Source: Lantana camara (taxonomy: Eukaryota; Streptophyta; Magnoliopsida; Lamiales; Verbenaceae). From it: DNA of 64,000 nt. The first letter of the stretch is position 1; each line of letters starts with the position of its first letter. Position numbers and translations under genes: made by a program. Of the stretch, positions 32,617 through 44,885 are shown one piece after another. The notes under the pieces were generated by a model. The model ran no database searches. It was not told the DNA's origin and worked only from the letters and a program-made list of their open reading frames with translations. The stretch is from NCBI GenBank assembly GCA_037501455.1, contig CM074856.1:53597001-53661000 (forward strand), read 5' to 3'.

Positions 32617-35399
32617 TGTAACGCCCAGTGTCTTCGTTCTAGGTACGCTTGCCACACGTCTGAGTTTGAGGGTTAGAATTGTTGGCATGCCTTAGGATTA
32701 TGTGAATTATTTGACTAAGTGGCTATGTGGTTATTGAATTTCATTCAATTTTCTAACATATGCCTTATTCATACAGTTCATCTCATAACATATTTTATAT
32801 ATATATATTTTTATACTTAAACTAATTTTATAAGAATAATTCTTCATTCATTTCATGCATTTAATTATGAACATGCATTATATGTACAAACATATATATA
32901 ACTCTTCTACACTAATACTCTCACACATGCATTTTATGTATATACTAATAAATCACTAAGATGATTATATACATATTATATTTATAATATCTAACTTTAT
33001 ACATATATACATTATATCTATAATTACACTCTATACATTGAATATACATATATCACAAATGCAAGACACAAAATCTCTAACACACACTCATCACATTTCC
33101 ATTCATCATTCTCACACTCACACCTTTGATCAAGCTAGAAGAGAAGGAAGAGAGAATCATTCATCAAGAAGCATCAGCATCATCAAGATCATCTCCTCCA
33201 TTTCATCATCTTCATTCCATTTATTTCTTCCCAAGGTTGGTAATGGTATATTATGAGATTGATTATGTGGAATAGTTAGGGCTTTGTGACTTGGATGAGT
33301 ATATTGATCTTGAGCATGAATATGTGATCATATTTGGGTGAATCTTTGAACTTATTACATGAACACTTTGGTTATTTGGTTTATTGGATGATATGGGTTA
33401 TATGAGTTTTGTTTCATGGATCTAAGTGCCTAAATGATTGATTTATGTGTTGTAATTGAAGTATTAGATGTATATTGGTGTTATATGCTAGTTTTGAGAT
33501 GTTTAGTTGTTGTAGATTGGTGTTGGAGGGGATTAGGAACGCCATACCCTATTTTTCCCCTATTTTTTTGTCCAGAGGCACTCCAAATGCCCATGTGACC
33601 CTTAGTTCATTTACCAAACGCCCGTTTGGGTACCTACTGCCTCCGCAGACAATTTCCAAATGCCAGTGTCTGTTTTTAGTTCATTCTCCAAACGCCCGTT
33701 TACCCTTCAAACAAACTCCGATTGACCCGAATTTTGAACCATTGGAAACCTCTTGAAGTCTAGAACAGTCTCAATTAGAATCACCCCAATATCATTTCTA
33801 TTTTGTGAGTTATAACCATTTTAATTTGGTGTCGCCACTTTACCGAAAATCTACATTCCTCCAACTTCGGACCTACGCCATTTCTTCCTTGTTTTGAACC
33901 ACGATTCAAGCCATATTTCATTTTAAAGGTCTATTTATCTACTTTCATATCCAACAAACAAAACTCCATTTCAACTTCTAGAACTCAAGATATTCCCAAT
34001 TTTCCACATCTTGCGCATTTCCAAAAAGTGTCTACTTTTGCCAAACTTCGCCAAAACACCTCTTCTTGCATTTCTTTCAATCTCTTGGCTCCCATATATG
34101 ATTTATATGAAGTATTCATCATTCATGAACATTCTCATGAATTATAATTATCATCATTCTATATCATGAGCATGCCGTTTGTCGATTGCTTGGTTCATTT
34201 GTCTAGAGTCTTATGTACTCTCGTCTTTCTTGCACAGAGTTTATTCCGGTTGAGGAACACGGTCCGTAGGCTTCTTGTTCTTTCTTCTTTTGGTCAAGGT
34301 GAGGTTTTCTTTATGTATTTAAAGCCCATAATATCCCTATGTGACTAATTCGGCCGAAACTTATACTATACTTATAGTTTTCCCAAAGTGTCAAAGTGAT
34401 TTATAAAAGAACCCCGTTTCTTTTAATTGAAACCTACCTACCGTATTGTTTTGGTGAGTTTTGAACTGTATTGTTTGGGTCCTAGGGGAAACGTGGGATT
34501 GGCGACCGGAACGGCATCGGGTCGTCGGAGCGAACCTCTACACATAATACCCATTGGGAATACCTTCGAGCGACCTAGGAGACGGGAAGGCGAGGTATTC
34601 CTGAGCCGGTGGTTCCCATACCATCAAAGGAGCGGGTAGGAGTCATGAACCCCCGTCTCACACTGTACTTAGGTAGCTTGGGCCTTGCAAACCTGACCAC
34701 CAATCCATGGAAGAAGGAGGGATACTAAGTTATCAATTAACTGATTACTTGATTACTGAATTGCATGATCACTTCACACTTAAACTGAACACTGTACACT
34801 GTCAGAGTTTGGATGGAGTTATACCCACTCGCCGGGTCACCATTACAAATGTTAATTGTAAATAAATGATACTTGTAATTCCGGGTATTGACTCCTTTCT
34901 TTAACTACCCACTTGGACCTTTGCTAAAACCATGCTCAAAATTATAGGTTGCATGTTATGTGAACTATATACCTCACTTAGTCTTCACAGACTAACCCTC
35001 CTCACTTTCAGCTTTTGCTGGTCTCGCTAGACGCGGAAATGGAGTCTGTTAAGTCTTTATTTTGTAGCCTAGCTTGAGCTTTTTCGGTTGTTGCATACTT
35101 TCATACTTTCACTTTAATAATGTATTGTGCTATTTTGGAGTATCATTGTATATATGTGGTGGCCGGGATGGTCTGTGATTGTATCAAGTGATTATATGTT
35201 AATTATGTATCTATGCTTCCGCTTTAATGTATTGAATCGTTGGTTTATTTTGGTTTAAGGGTTAGCCCCGCTTAGCTAGGAAGTTATTTTGTGTTTTCAC
35301 CCTTTCGCTACGTGTTTGATTTGTGGATGGAAATTCATTTCATGCATGGATTGGACTAGTGGTGCGGGGGATGTGACGCCTCACATTGCGGGTATTACA
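32617..35399 (+). repeat. 5' LTR of element E
   Basis: It starts TGTAACGCCCAGTGTCTTCG and ends CACATTGCGGGTATTACA, 2783 bp. It aligns with the 3' LTR. The palindrome cluster lies at 33584-33708. The acceptor-like site TTTTGCAG of the 3' LTR (42477-42484) reads TTTTGCTG here. Confidence 0.95.
33584..33708. repeat. CAAACG palindrome cluster in 5' LTR of E
   Basis: CCAAACGCCCGTTTGG at 33614-33629 has 7-bp arms around CC. Further copies are decayed or partial (CCAAATGCCC, CCAAATGCCAGTGTCTG, CCAAACGCCCGTTTACC). They lie 0.97-1.09 kb from the LTR start. Confidence 0.8.
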
Positions 35400-35407
35400 T
35401 CTCTGCG

Positions 35408-35419
35408 TGGTATCAGAGC
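35408..35419 (+). other. Primer-binding site of E (tRNA-iMet)
   Basis: TGGTATCAGAGC, eight bases after the 5' LTR, identical to the site in C. Confidence 0.92.
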
Positions 35420-35605
35420 TTTGGTTGCAAAACCGAGCTCTTGAGTCGTGTCTTGTCAGTTTAAGTCGTACGGCTTAGGAATTACGTGTCAACTTGGAGG
35501 TCTTGCATTGATATTTGAGCAGTCTTGATTGGTTATTTGATGCATATTACTTGCATATCATGGATATCGCTTAATCAACACGCATCTTTCAATGTTTAGT
35601 TGTAG

Positions 35606-36621
35606 ATGGCTCGTGGTAGACCCGCTCGTCAGGATAGGAGATCTCCATCACCTCCTAGACATCATCAACCTCAACAACCACCGCAAATGAATATGGAAGG
35701 CTTCATGGAGGCCGTTTTTAATTATGTTGAGCATAGGAAGGCTCAAGCTCCACCTCCACAACAACCGGTTCAACCTCCACCACCTCTTCCACCGGTTAGG
35801 GACTCTCATGGTACTTTTCTTAGTTATAATCCCCCAACTACTGATGATGCTATAGCAGAGGATTAGATATCCCGTTGCAGAGGATCTATGACATTTGCCC
35901 CTTCACCTCACTTGAAGGGGCCCAATTTGCTATCTTCTAACTCGATGGGGAAGCTTATGATTGGTGGGAGAGAACCCGTGAGATGCCTAAAGTGGCCGGA
36001 GAAGGATTGAATTGGGAAGTTTTCAAGAGAGAATTTTGGGAGGCTTTTATTCCCGAGGTGGTCCTTGAAAGGAAAGAGCAAGAGTTCATGGGTCCCAAAC
36101 AAGGGGGCCGATCTGTAGCCCAATACTTGGCGGAGTTTAATCACCTTAGAAAGTATGCTCCCTAAGTTACTCGAGATGAGAAGAAGAAATCAAGGGAGTT
36201 TATAGCCGGATTGAAGGAAAATTTAAGGCATGGACAAGTCGGGCAAAATTTCAAGTCCTTTGCCGCTACGGCGCAACGTGCCTTTGCTCAAGAGAAAGAA
36301 TATAAGAAGAAAGATCCCGTGCCTCGATCTTTTTATTCGTGGCAAGGTTTGGGGTCCGGTTCTAAGAGGCCCATGGTACAAGCTCCCGAACAACATAAAT
36401 TGCCTTGGAAGAAGCCAAAACCGGCCGTACCTATTTCGGTTGCTACCGCACCATTTCCTCCGGCCCCGAATACTAAGTCGTGTGCTCATTATGGTTGGAC
36501 CAACCACACTTGGGAGGAGTGTCGACGCCGTTTAGGAGCTTGCTTGAGATGTGGGTCCATGGAACATAAAGTTGATACCTGCCCAAAGAGGAATGGACCA
36601 CCGAATGCGGGACAGAGGTAA
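35606..36621 (+). pseudogene. gag: Gag of element E, broken
   Basis: The ATG at 35606 opens MARGRPARQDRRSPSPPRH. It is followed by a Pro/Gln-rich stretch and the capsid-like Gag domain (GEAYDWWERTRE, FKREFWEAFIPEVV, GGRSVAQYLAEFNHLRKYAP; about 35940-36165). Two zinc knuckles follow: CAHYGWTNHTWEEC, in which the second Cys is replaced by Tyr, and CLRCGSMEHKVDTC (about 36540-36585). Stops are TAG at 35864 and TAA at 36163 and 36619, and a frame change lies near 35900. AG directly before the ATG (TTGTAG/ATG) could serve as a splice acceptor. Confidence 0.88.
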
Positions 36622-37205
36622 TTTGTAAGGGCTCGTGCTTATACTATAGATGGGGAGGAGCAGAATGCTGAGGTGGATCCCACCGCCATTGTTGAAGGTA
36701 CAATACACATTCATGGCACGAGCATACATGCATTATTTGACCCTGGAGCCACACATTCTTTTCTTTCTCGTGGCATTGCTGCTTCTTTGTGTTTGCCTGT
36801 TGTTTGTACCTCTGCTTACTATGTGATTAGTTCCCCATTGGGGGAGGAGCCTTGTTTCTTATCAAGTGTTTAAGGGAGTTCCGGTGAGAATTGAGGTTCG
36901 TAACTTTTTGACAGACTTCATTGAGATACCCATGAGTTGGTATGGTGCTATTCTGGGAATGGATTGGCTTTATAAACATGATGCTATAGTTGAGTGTCGA
37001 GCTAAGAGAGTCCAGTTGGGTTCAGATGTGTTCGTGGGTTTGGGTTCGAAGACTCCACCTTTGGTATCCTTCACCAAGGCCACTAAGATGATTCGTGAGG
37101 GTGTTTTAGGTTAATTAGCCTATATTCTTAACAAGCCAAAGGATCAGGCTGAACTTGAGGAAACGGAAGTAGTGAAGGACTTTCTCAAGGTTTTCCCAAG
37201 AGAGT
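36622..37205 (+). pseudogene. pol: Aspartic protease of element E
   Basis: The motif ALFDPGATHSFLS (about 36735-36775) is the Tekay-style active site and ILGMDWLYKHD (about 36950-36985) the C-terminal landmark. A frame change near 36850-36870 and a TAA at 37112-37114 break it, and another shift near 37205 precedes RT. Confidence 0.85.
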
Positions 37206-38370
37206 TTGGGGTCTTTACCTCCGGAACGAGAAATTGAGTTTGTGATCGACTTGTATCCGGACGCTAAACCGTTTTCTAAAACTCCTTATAGGATGGCTCC
37301 TGCCGAGTTGAAGGAATTGAAGAAGCAACTTGAAGAGTTGTTGTCGAGTGGATATATTCGTCTGAGGTCATCACCTTGGGGTGCACCGGTCCTGTTTGTG
37401 AAGAAGAAAGACGGGACTTTGAGAATGTGCATAGATTACAGAGAATTGAATCGGATGACGGTTAAGAACAAATACCCCCTTCCGCGGATTGAAGAGTTGT
37501 TTGATATACTTCAAGGTTCTACAGTTTACTTCAAGCTTGATCTACATCAAGGGTACTATCAGTTACGGATCTGAGAAGAGGATATCCTAAAGACAGGATT
37601 TAACACGCGGTATGGGCATTATGAGTTTGTTGTGATGCCGTTCGGATTAACTAATGCCCCCGCAGCTTTCATGGACATGATGCACAAAATATTGAGGCTT
37701 TTTTTAGATAAGTTCTTGGTGATATTTATCGACGATATTCTAGTGTATTTGAAGTCCACCGAAGAGCATGCAAGACACCTCAACTCGTTCTACAGACTCT
37801 CAAGGATAATCAGTTGTTTGCGAAGTTTAGCAAGTGTGATTTCTGGATTGATAAGGTTTTCTTCTTGGGACATGTTATTTCGGGAAAGGGTATTGAAGTG
37901 GATCCCTCTAAGGTTGAGACCGTCTCTAAGTGGGAGAGACCGAAGAACGCCTCTAAAGTTCGAAGTTTCTTGGGTTTAGCGGGATATTATAGAAGATTCG
38001 TGAAGGACTTCTCAAAGATTGCCGCTTCCTTAACCCGATTGACTAAGAAAGAGGAGAAATTCGTATGGGATGAGGCATACGATAAGAGCTTCAATCTCTT
38101 GATGGAGAAGTTGACTACAACCCTGGTCTTGATACTTCCTGAAGGGTCTGAAGGTTATGCGGTGTATGCGGATGCTTCTAAGGAAGGATTGGGTTGTGTC
38201 TTGATGCAAAACGGGAAAGTTATTACATATGCCTCTAGAAAGTTAAAGGATCATGAGAAGAACTATCCTACACACAATTTGTATGGAATTTCTTTCGAGA
38301 TTTACACCGATCACAAGGGTCTTCAATATTTGTTCACGCAAAAGGATTTGAATATGAGGTAAAGAAGATG
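37206..38370 (+). pseudogene. pol: Reverse transcriptase-RNase H of element E, with deletion
   Basis: RT blocks are present in order: [76 protein letters not shown] and catalytic FIDDIL (about 37722-37741). TGA at 37572 replaces an Arg codon, and a shift lies near 37785. RNase H has [16 protein letters not shown], but about 50 bp are missing after THN (near 38279), removing the helix that in C reads [20 protein letters not shown] ends the frame at 38360-38362. RNase H cannot be functional. Confidence 0.9.
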
Positions 38371-39974
38371 GATGGAGACTCTTGAGGACTTTAAGTGCAC
38401 GATCAAGTATGATCCCTGTAAGGCCAATGTTGTTGCGGATGCACATAGTAGGAAGGCTAGTGTATCGGGTTTAGAAATGGATGAAGGAAGTAAAGTTGAG
38501 CCAATTGTGGTAAAGGCTCGTGTGATTAACATCACCATACAACCGGAGTTGAAGCACCGGTTATTTGAAGCTCAAATGAGTGATCCGAGAATTCATAAAC
38601 TTGTTGCTAAGGCAAGGGATGATCTGGAGTGTCCGTTCGAGTATGATGAACGGGCTTGTTTCAGTTTAAGAACAAAGTGGTTGTTCCTGAAGAGTTGAGA
38701 AGGTTGTTGCTTGAAGAGTGGAATGGACTGAAGAAGGATGTTACCGAGTTCGTGAAGCATTGCATGACTTGTCAGAAGGTGAAAGTCGAACATCAAAAGC
38801 CGGAGGTCTTCTACAACCGTTACCAATCATGGAATGGAAATGGGAACAAGTAACTATGGACTTTGTTTTGACGTTACCAAGAGTTAAGGGCGGTTATGAT
38901 GGAATTTGGGTAATTGTCGACCGTTTGACTAAGTTAGCTCACTTTTTACCGGTTCGGATGTTCGATAAGATTAATAAGCTAGCCGAGATTTATAAGAAAA
39001 AGATTGTTCATCTTCATGGGATTCCGGTTAGTATTGTGTCGGATAGAGATCCGAGGTTCACGTTGAGGTTATGGCAAGAATTACAAGGTTTGTTGGGTAC
39101 AAGACTTAAGTTCAGCACTGCTTTTCATCCTCACACGGACGGTCAATCCGAGAGGTTGATTCGGTATCTTGAGGATTTGCTAAGGGCTTATGTTTTGGAC
39201 TATCAAACCTCTTACGATAAGCAATTATTGTTGATCGAGTTCTCCTACAACAATAGCTTCCAAGCTGCCATAGGCATGGCACCCTATGAGTTACTCTACG
39301 ATCGGAAGTATCGATCCGCGTTGTTTTTTGATCTCGAGGAATGGAAATGGACAAAGCAAGAGAGTGTTAAGAAGAAGAAGGGTGAAAAGTTGGAAAAGCC
39401 CTCTAAAGCGGTACGAGATATGATTGAGAAGGTTCAATTGGTACAACAACGGATGAAGGCAGCTCAGGACCGACAAAAGAGCTACGCCGATAATAGGAGA
39501 AGAGATCTTGAGTTTGAGGTTGGAAACCGTGTGTTCTTGAAGGCGTCTCCTCGCAAAGGATTTGCTCGGGTTGGAAGAGGAGGGAAGCTTAACCCTCAAT
39601 TTTTGGGTCCATTTGAGATTCTTGAGAAAGTTGGGAAAGTTGCTTACCGTTTGGACCTACCACCTAGCTTAACGGGAATTCACAATGTCTTTCACGTGTC
39701 ACAACTAATGAAGTATTACCCTGATGAATCCGAGATTCTTTCCGTTGAGGAGATTGAAGAAGTGGATCCATAACCGGATTTAACCTTTATGCAGAAGCCG
39801 GTAAGGATTATGGATCGCAAGTTCCAAGTGTTGAGAAACCAGCAAATTCCTTTGGTAAAGGTTCTATGGAGAAGTGATAAAATCGAGGAAGCCATGTAGG
39901 AAATCGAGGAAGCCACGTGGGAAACCAAGGACAAGATGAAAAGGTTGTATCCATAGTTGTTGCAGTCCGAGTGA
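38371..39974 (+). pseudogene. pol: Integrase and chromodomain of element E, zinc finger half deleted
   Basis: Relative to C, a deletion of about 70 bp near 38718 removes the His pair of the HHCC zinc finger; the Cys pair remains (HCMTCQKVK). The core from 38718 is open for 351 codons: [32 protein letters not shown] and FHPHTDGQSERLI supply the DD-E residues. The chromodomain-like end (about 39790-39960) has a TAA at 39771, a TAG at 39896 and an in-frame 21-bp direct duplication (ATCGAGGAAGCCA, starting at about 39884 and 39905) that doubles the EEATWE motif. Confidence 0.9.
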
Positions 39975-39994
39975 ATCTGGGGACCAGATTCTTT

Positions 39995-40012
39995 GGGGGG
40001 TGGGGGAGAGGA
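39995..40012 (+). other. Polypurine tract of element E
   Basis: GGGGGGTGGGGGAGAGGA lies immediately before the 3' LTR start at 40014, where plus-strand DNA synthesis would be primed. The same place in C is a pure G-run. Confidence 0.8.
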
Positions 40013-40196
40013 TTGTAACGCCCCGTGTCTTCGTTCCAGGTACGCTCGCCACACGTGTGAGTTTGAGGGTTAGAATTGTTGGCATGCCTTAGGATTATGT
40101 GAATTATTTGACTAAGTGTCTATGTGGTTATTTAATTTCATTTCATTTCATTCTATTTTCTCACATATGCCTTATTCATACATTTCATCTCATAAC

Positions 40197-40200
<4 letters not shown>

Positions 40201-40250
<50 letters not shown>
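40201..40250. repeat. (TA)25 microsatellite
   Basis: Fifty bases of perfect TA dinucleotides in the 3' LTR of E. The 5' LTR has only a short interrupted AT run at the same place (about 32790-32810). Confidence 0.95.
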
Positions 40251-40251
<1 letters not shown>

Positions 40252-41034
40252 TTAAACTAATTTTATAAGAATAATTCTTCATTCATTTCATGCATTTAAT
40301 TATGGACATGCATTATATGTACAAATATATATATATATATAACTCTTCTACACTAATACACTCACACATGCATTTTATGTATATAATAATAAAACACTAA
40401 GATGATTATATACATATTATATTTATAATATTTAACTTTATACATATATATATTATATCTATAATTACACTATATACATTGAATATACATATATCACAAA
40501 TGCAAGACACAAAATCTCTAACACACACACTCATCACATTTTCATTCATCATTCTTACACTCACACCTTTGATCAACTAGAAGAGAAGGAAGAGAGAATC
40601 ATTGATCAAGAAGCATTAGCATCATCAATATCATCTCCTCCATTTCATCATCTTCATTCCATTTCTTTCTTCCCAAGGCTGGTAATGGTATATTATGAGA
40701 TTGATTATGTGGAATAGTTAGGGCTTTGTGACTTGGATGAGTATATTGATCTTGAGCATGAATATGTGATCATATTTGGGTGAATCTTTGAACTTATTAC
40801 ATGAACACTTTGGTTATTTGGTTTATTGGATGATGTGGGTTATATGAGTTTTGTTTGATGGATCTAAGTGTCTAAATAATTGATTTATGTGTTGTAATTG
40901 AAGTATTAGATGTATATTGCTCTTATATGCTAGTTTTGAGATGTTTAGTTGTTGTAGATTGGTGTTGGAGAGGATTGGGAGCCAATGTCCGAGCCATACC
41001 CTGTTTTTCCCCTATTTTTTCATCTAGCGGCACT

Positions 41035-41158
41035 CCAAACGCCCGTGTAGACCCTTAATTCATTTACCAAACGCCTGTTTGGGTACTTACTGCCTCGACA
41101 GACAGTTTCCAAACGTCGGTGTCTATTTTCAATTCATTTTTCAAACGCCTGTTTATCC
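41035..41158. repeat. Palindrome cluster in 3' LTR of E
   Basis: Here the copies read CCAAACGCCTGTTTGG, CCAAACGCCCGTGTAG and CCAAACGTCGGTGTC. Compared with the 5' LTR, different copies are intact, which suggests that mutation hits the copies at random. Confidence 0.78.
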
Positions 41159-44117
41159 CTCAAACAAACTCCGATTGACCCGAATTTTGAACTGTTGGAA
41201 ACCTTTTGAATTCTAGAACACTCTCAAATTAGAATCACCCCAATATCATTTCTATTTTGTGAGTTATAACTATTTTAATTTGGTGTTGCCACTTTACCGG
41301 AAATCTAATTCCTCCAATTTCGGACCTTTGCCATTTTCTCCTCGCTTTGAACCATGATTCAAGCCATATATAATTTTGAAGGTCTATTTGTCTACTTTCA
41401 TATCCAACAAACAAAACTCCATTTCAACTTCTAGAACTCAACATATTCCCAATTTTCCACAGTTTGCGCATTTCCAAAAATTGTCAACTTTTGCCAAACT
41501 TCGCTAAAACATCTCTTCTTGCATTTCTTCTACTCCCTTGGCTCCCGTTTATGATTTATACGAAGCATTAATCATGCATGAACATTCTCATGAATTATAA
41601 TTATCATCATTCTATATCATGAGAATGCCGTTCGTCGATTGCTTGGTTCATTCGTATATAGTCTTATGTACTCTCGTCTTTCTTGCAGAGAGTTCATTCC
41701 GATTGAGGAGCAGGGTCCGTAGGCTTCTTGTTCTTTCTTCTTTTGGTCAAGGTGAGGTTTTCTTTACGTATTTAAAGCCCATAATATCCCTATGTGACTA
41801 ATTCGGCCGAAAGTTATACTTTACTTATAGTTTTCCCAAAATGTCAAAGTGATTTATAAAAGAACCCCGTTTCTTTTAATTAAAACCTACCTACCGTATT
41901 GTTTTGGCGAGATATTGCACTGTATTGTTTGTGCCCTAGGGGAAACGTGGGATTGGCGACCGAAACGGCATCGGGCCATCGGAGAGAACCTCTACACGTA
42001 GTACCCATTGGGAATACCTTCGCGCGACCTAGGAGACAGGAAGGCGAGGTATTCCTGAGCCGGTGGTTCCCACACCATCAAATGAGCGGGTAGGAGTCAT
42101 GAGCCCCCGTCTCACACTGTGCGTAGGTGGCTTGGGTCTTGCAAACCTGACCACCAATCCATGGAAGAAGGAGGGATACTAAGTTATCAATTAACTGATT
42201 ACTTGATTACTGAATTGCATGATCACTTCACACTTAAACTGAACACTGTACACTGTCAGAGTTTGGATGGAGTTATGCCCACTCGCCGGGTAACGATTAC
42301 AAATTTTAATTGTAAATAAATGATACTTGTAATTCCGGGTATCGACTCCTTTCTTTAACTACCCACTTGGACCTTTTCTAAAACCATGCTCGGAATTATA
42401 GGTTGCATGTTATGTGAACTATATATATATAAACCCCTCACTTAGTCTTCACAGATTAACCCTCCTCACTTTCAGCTTTTGCAGGTCTCGCTAGGCGGGG
42501 AAATAGAGTCTGTCAAGTCTTTATTTTATAGCCTAACTGGAGCTTTTTAGGTTGTTGCATACTTTCATACTTTCACTTTAATAATGTATTGTGCTATTTT
42601 GAAGTATCATTATATATATGTGGTGGCCGGGATGGTCTGTGATTGTATCAAGTGATTGTATGCTAATTATATATCTATGCTTCCGCTTTAATGTATTGAA
42701 TCATTGGTTTATTTTGGTTTAAGGGTTAGCCCCGCTTAGCTAGGAAGTTATTTTATATTGTCACCCGTTCGCCACGTGTTTGATTTGTGGATGGAAATTC
42801 ATTTCATGCATGGATTGGACTAGTGGTGCGGGGGATGTGACGCCTCACGTTGCGGGTGTTACAAATAGGCTATCAGTGGTTCGGTGAGTGAGCAAATCTC
42901 CAACCTTAGTCCCAATCGTGTAATAGTGATATGTTTCTTATTAGGTGATCAACCAATTATTAGGTTTCGATCATTACAATATAATCAGTACGGTATTAGT
43001 GCACAATCAATTCCATTCTTCTTCCTCCTGGTGATGGTCCGGGTAGCTAGCCCTCGCCATCCAATCAATATGGTCAATGGGTGCATGAATCCCCATGGAC
43101 CGAGACTCCGTCCTCCACTAACCTCTTAGTGGATTCTAGGTTCATCTCAACAGTGTGGGTGAGTGCAAGAGGTCACCGTCGGCCCAATACCTCCCCAGAT
43201 TACTCAATACACTCAAGCCTGGGCCCCAATAGTGAACAATATCTCGCCAAAAGAGTAAGGTAGGTACAATGCAATAGGGTTTCATTTTAGAAAACAATTG
43301 ATCTTTGAAAAATGAATACAATTATAATATAATTTACCTTTTGGCCAAAATATTCAATTTAGGGTTGTAGGGTTTGCAATAATAACCTACCAATTTCCTC
43401 ACCTGAGAAGCGATAAGACACGAGGAACTGATAAGACTTGTGCAAACTCGATCGGGTTATCTCCGCCCTGGAGAGTACAAGAACAAGAATACGGTGTACT
43501 CGTGAGAAAAGACTCAATATGATACCAAATAAGACGCACAGCAATGTTCATGAAGTGGTGTATTAATTCAACATGCAATAAACTCAAGGAGATAAAGAAT
43601 TCATTCCATTTAATCATATGAATTCATTTCATGTAAGGCACGGAGTTAACAATCAAATTTAAGTAATTAAAGACCATAATGTGTCAAATACTAACATAAT
43701 TATCAATTAATCAAGCATACAATTCATATAAATTAGATACGGGAGCCAAGGAAGTGAAAGGAACACAAGAAGAGGGAATTGGGCAAATCTTGGCAAAAGT
43801 TGACAGTCTTTGGAAATGTGCAAGCTGTACGAAAATGGGAATATCTTGAGTTGTAGAAGTTAGAATTAGGTTTTCTTTGTTGGGTATGAAACTAGAAAAA
43901 TAGATCTTTCTAAGCATATATGGCTCGAATTCTAGTTCAAAGCGGAATGAAAATGGCTTGGGTCCAAATTTGGGTTAACGCAGATTTCTAACAGCTTTGC
44001 GGCACCAAATTGGAACGACCATAACTCACAAAGGAAAATAGATATTGACAAGCCGTAAAAATTAGAATGCTCTAAAATTCAAGTACTTGCTTCAGGTGAA
44101 AATTCAAAGCAATTGGA

Positions 44118-44250
44118 GCAGGGAAGGGGCGTCCCAGCCGGGACTAAAAATAGTCCCGACCAGGATCCTAGTGCAGCGGGTCCTCGATGACATGCATCTC
44201 GGTCGGGATTGAATTTGCACAAAAATGGATCTCAGCCAGGATCCTATATC
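44118..44250. repeat. Palindrome cluster in LTR F
   Basis: CGGGACTA at 44139-44146 and TAGTCCCG at 44151-44158 form an 8-bp inverted repeat around AAAA. GTCCC/GGGAC at 44131-44144 and further CGGGA/ATCC words follow. It occupies the place of the GGGAACGG and CAAACG clusters of the related LTRs but with a different sequence. Confidence 0.65.
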
Positions 44251-44885
44251 AGTCAGCAGTGGAAAAACAGGGGATGTCTCGAACCGACGCCAAAACCAAC
44301 AGAACACCAACATGAACTCTTCCAAATGCATTAAAACATGAAATAAACATACTTAGACACTTAAAGTACAATAAAAACCAATATAAACATTTAATTCATG
44401 CCTTGATCATCAAGAATCTTCCATATCAAACCCATAAGTGTTCATGTCATCCAATACCATAAACTTCAAGATTCATGCAAGGAATTCAAGTTTAAAGCTC
44501 ATGATCATGCTTCCAACCACAAATAGACAAGTTATTTCAACTACTAAAATGTATTTTAACTCTAAGAGTTGTTCTTTCCGTGCGCCCCATTTGAAAGTCC
44601 TGGTTTCGTTTTCCAGGTCTGGAGTTGTCTCCGCTGCTAGCTCAGAAGGATCAACCATGTAATAACCCCTTAAAAGTAAGTCTCCTGCGGGCCTATTCCT
44701 GATTGGCCCCATTCGTTTATGTCAATCTAGCCCGTGCTAGCTCTTAAAAGGAGGATGCTTCCAATCCAAAATCATAAACCCTAGCTTCAATCATCAATTC
44801 AAGAATTCACACAAATCACAACTCTACCTTAAAAGAAAAGGTGATCCGTATTTTGTAAGAAACCAAAAACTCAACTCGTGCTTTT

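Larger units (their letters stand above)
32617..42863 (+). mobile_element. Tekay/Del-type chromovirus E, complete but defective, nested in LTR F
   Basis: A full element of 10247 bp with LTRs at 32617-35399 and 40014-42863, iMet primer site, gag-pol with chromodomain and a G-rich polypurine tract. The TSD AATAG lies at 32612-32616 and 42864-42868. It inserted in the opposite direction to LTR F. Its LTRs are the same family as the solo LTR at 7047-9280. Pol has two internal deletions besides stops and frameshifts. Confidence 0.95.
40014..42863 (+). repeat. 3' LTR of element E
   Basis: It starts TGTAACGCCCCGTGTCTTCG and ends CACGTTGCGGGTGTTACA, 2850 bp. It is longer than the 5' LTR mainly because of a (TA)25 run at 40201-40250. 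The palindrome cluster is at 41035-41158. An acceptor-like TTTTGCAG/GT lies at 42477-42486 and a donor-like CAAG/GTGAGG at 41748-41757. Confidence 0.95.
31998..44885 (-). repeat. Truncated Tekay-like LTR F, split by element E
   Basis: The minus strand ends CATCCCGGGTGCTACA at 31998, like the 3' end of the C LTR. The parts are 31998-32616 and 42869-44885; between them lie element E and its TSD. The far part matches the C LTR in reverse (ATCAGTGG.TCGGTGAGTGAG, CTCCAACCTTA) and reaches the block TTTTAAGGTAGAG near 44830. The first about 550 bp of the LTR are missing, replaced near 44886 by other DNA. It is a family distinct from C, with its own palindrome cluster (GGGACTA/TAGTCCC). Confidence 0.8.

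Noticed and set aside
40198..40250. TA run as a possible origin or regulatory element
   Set aside because: It is a simple (TA)25 microsatellite present at this length only in one of the two LTRs, so it is an expansion.
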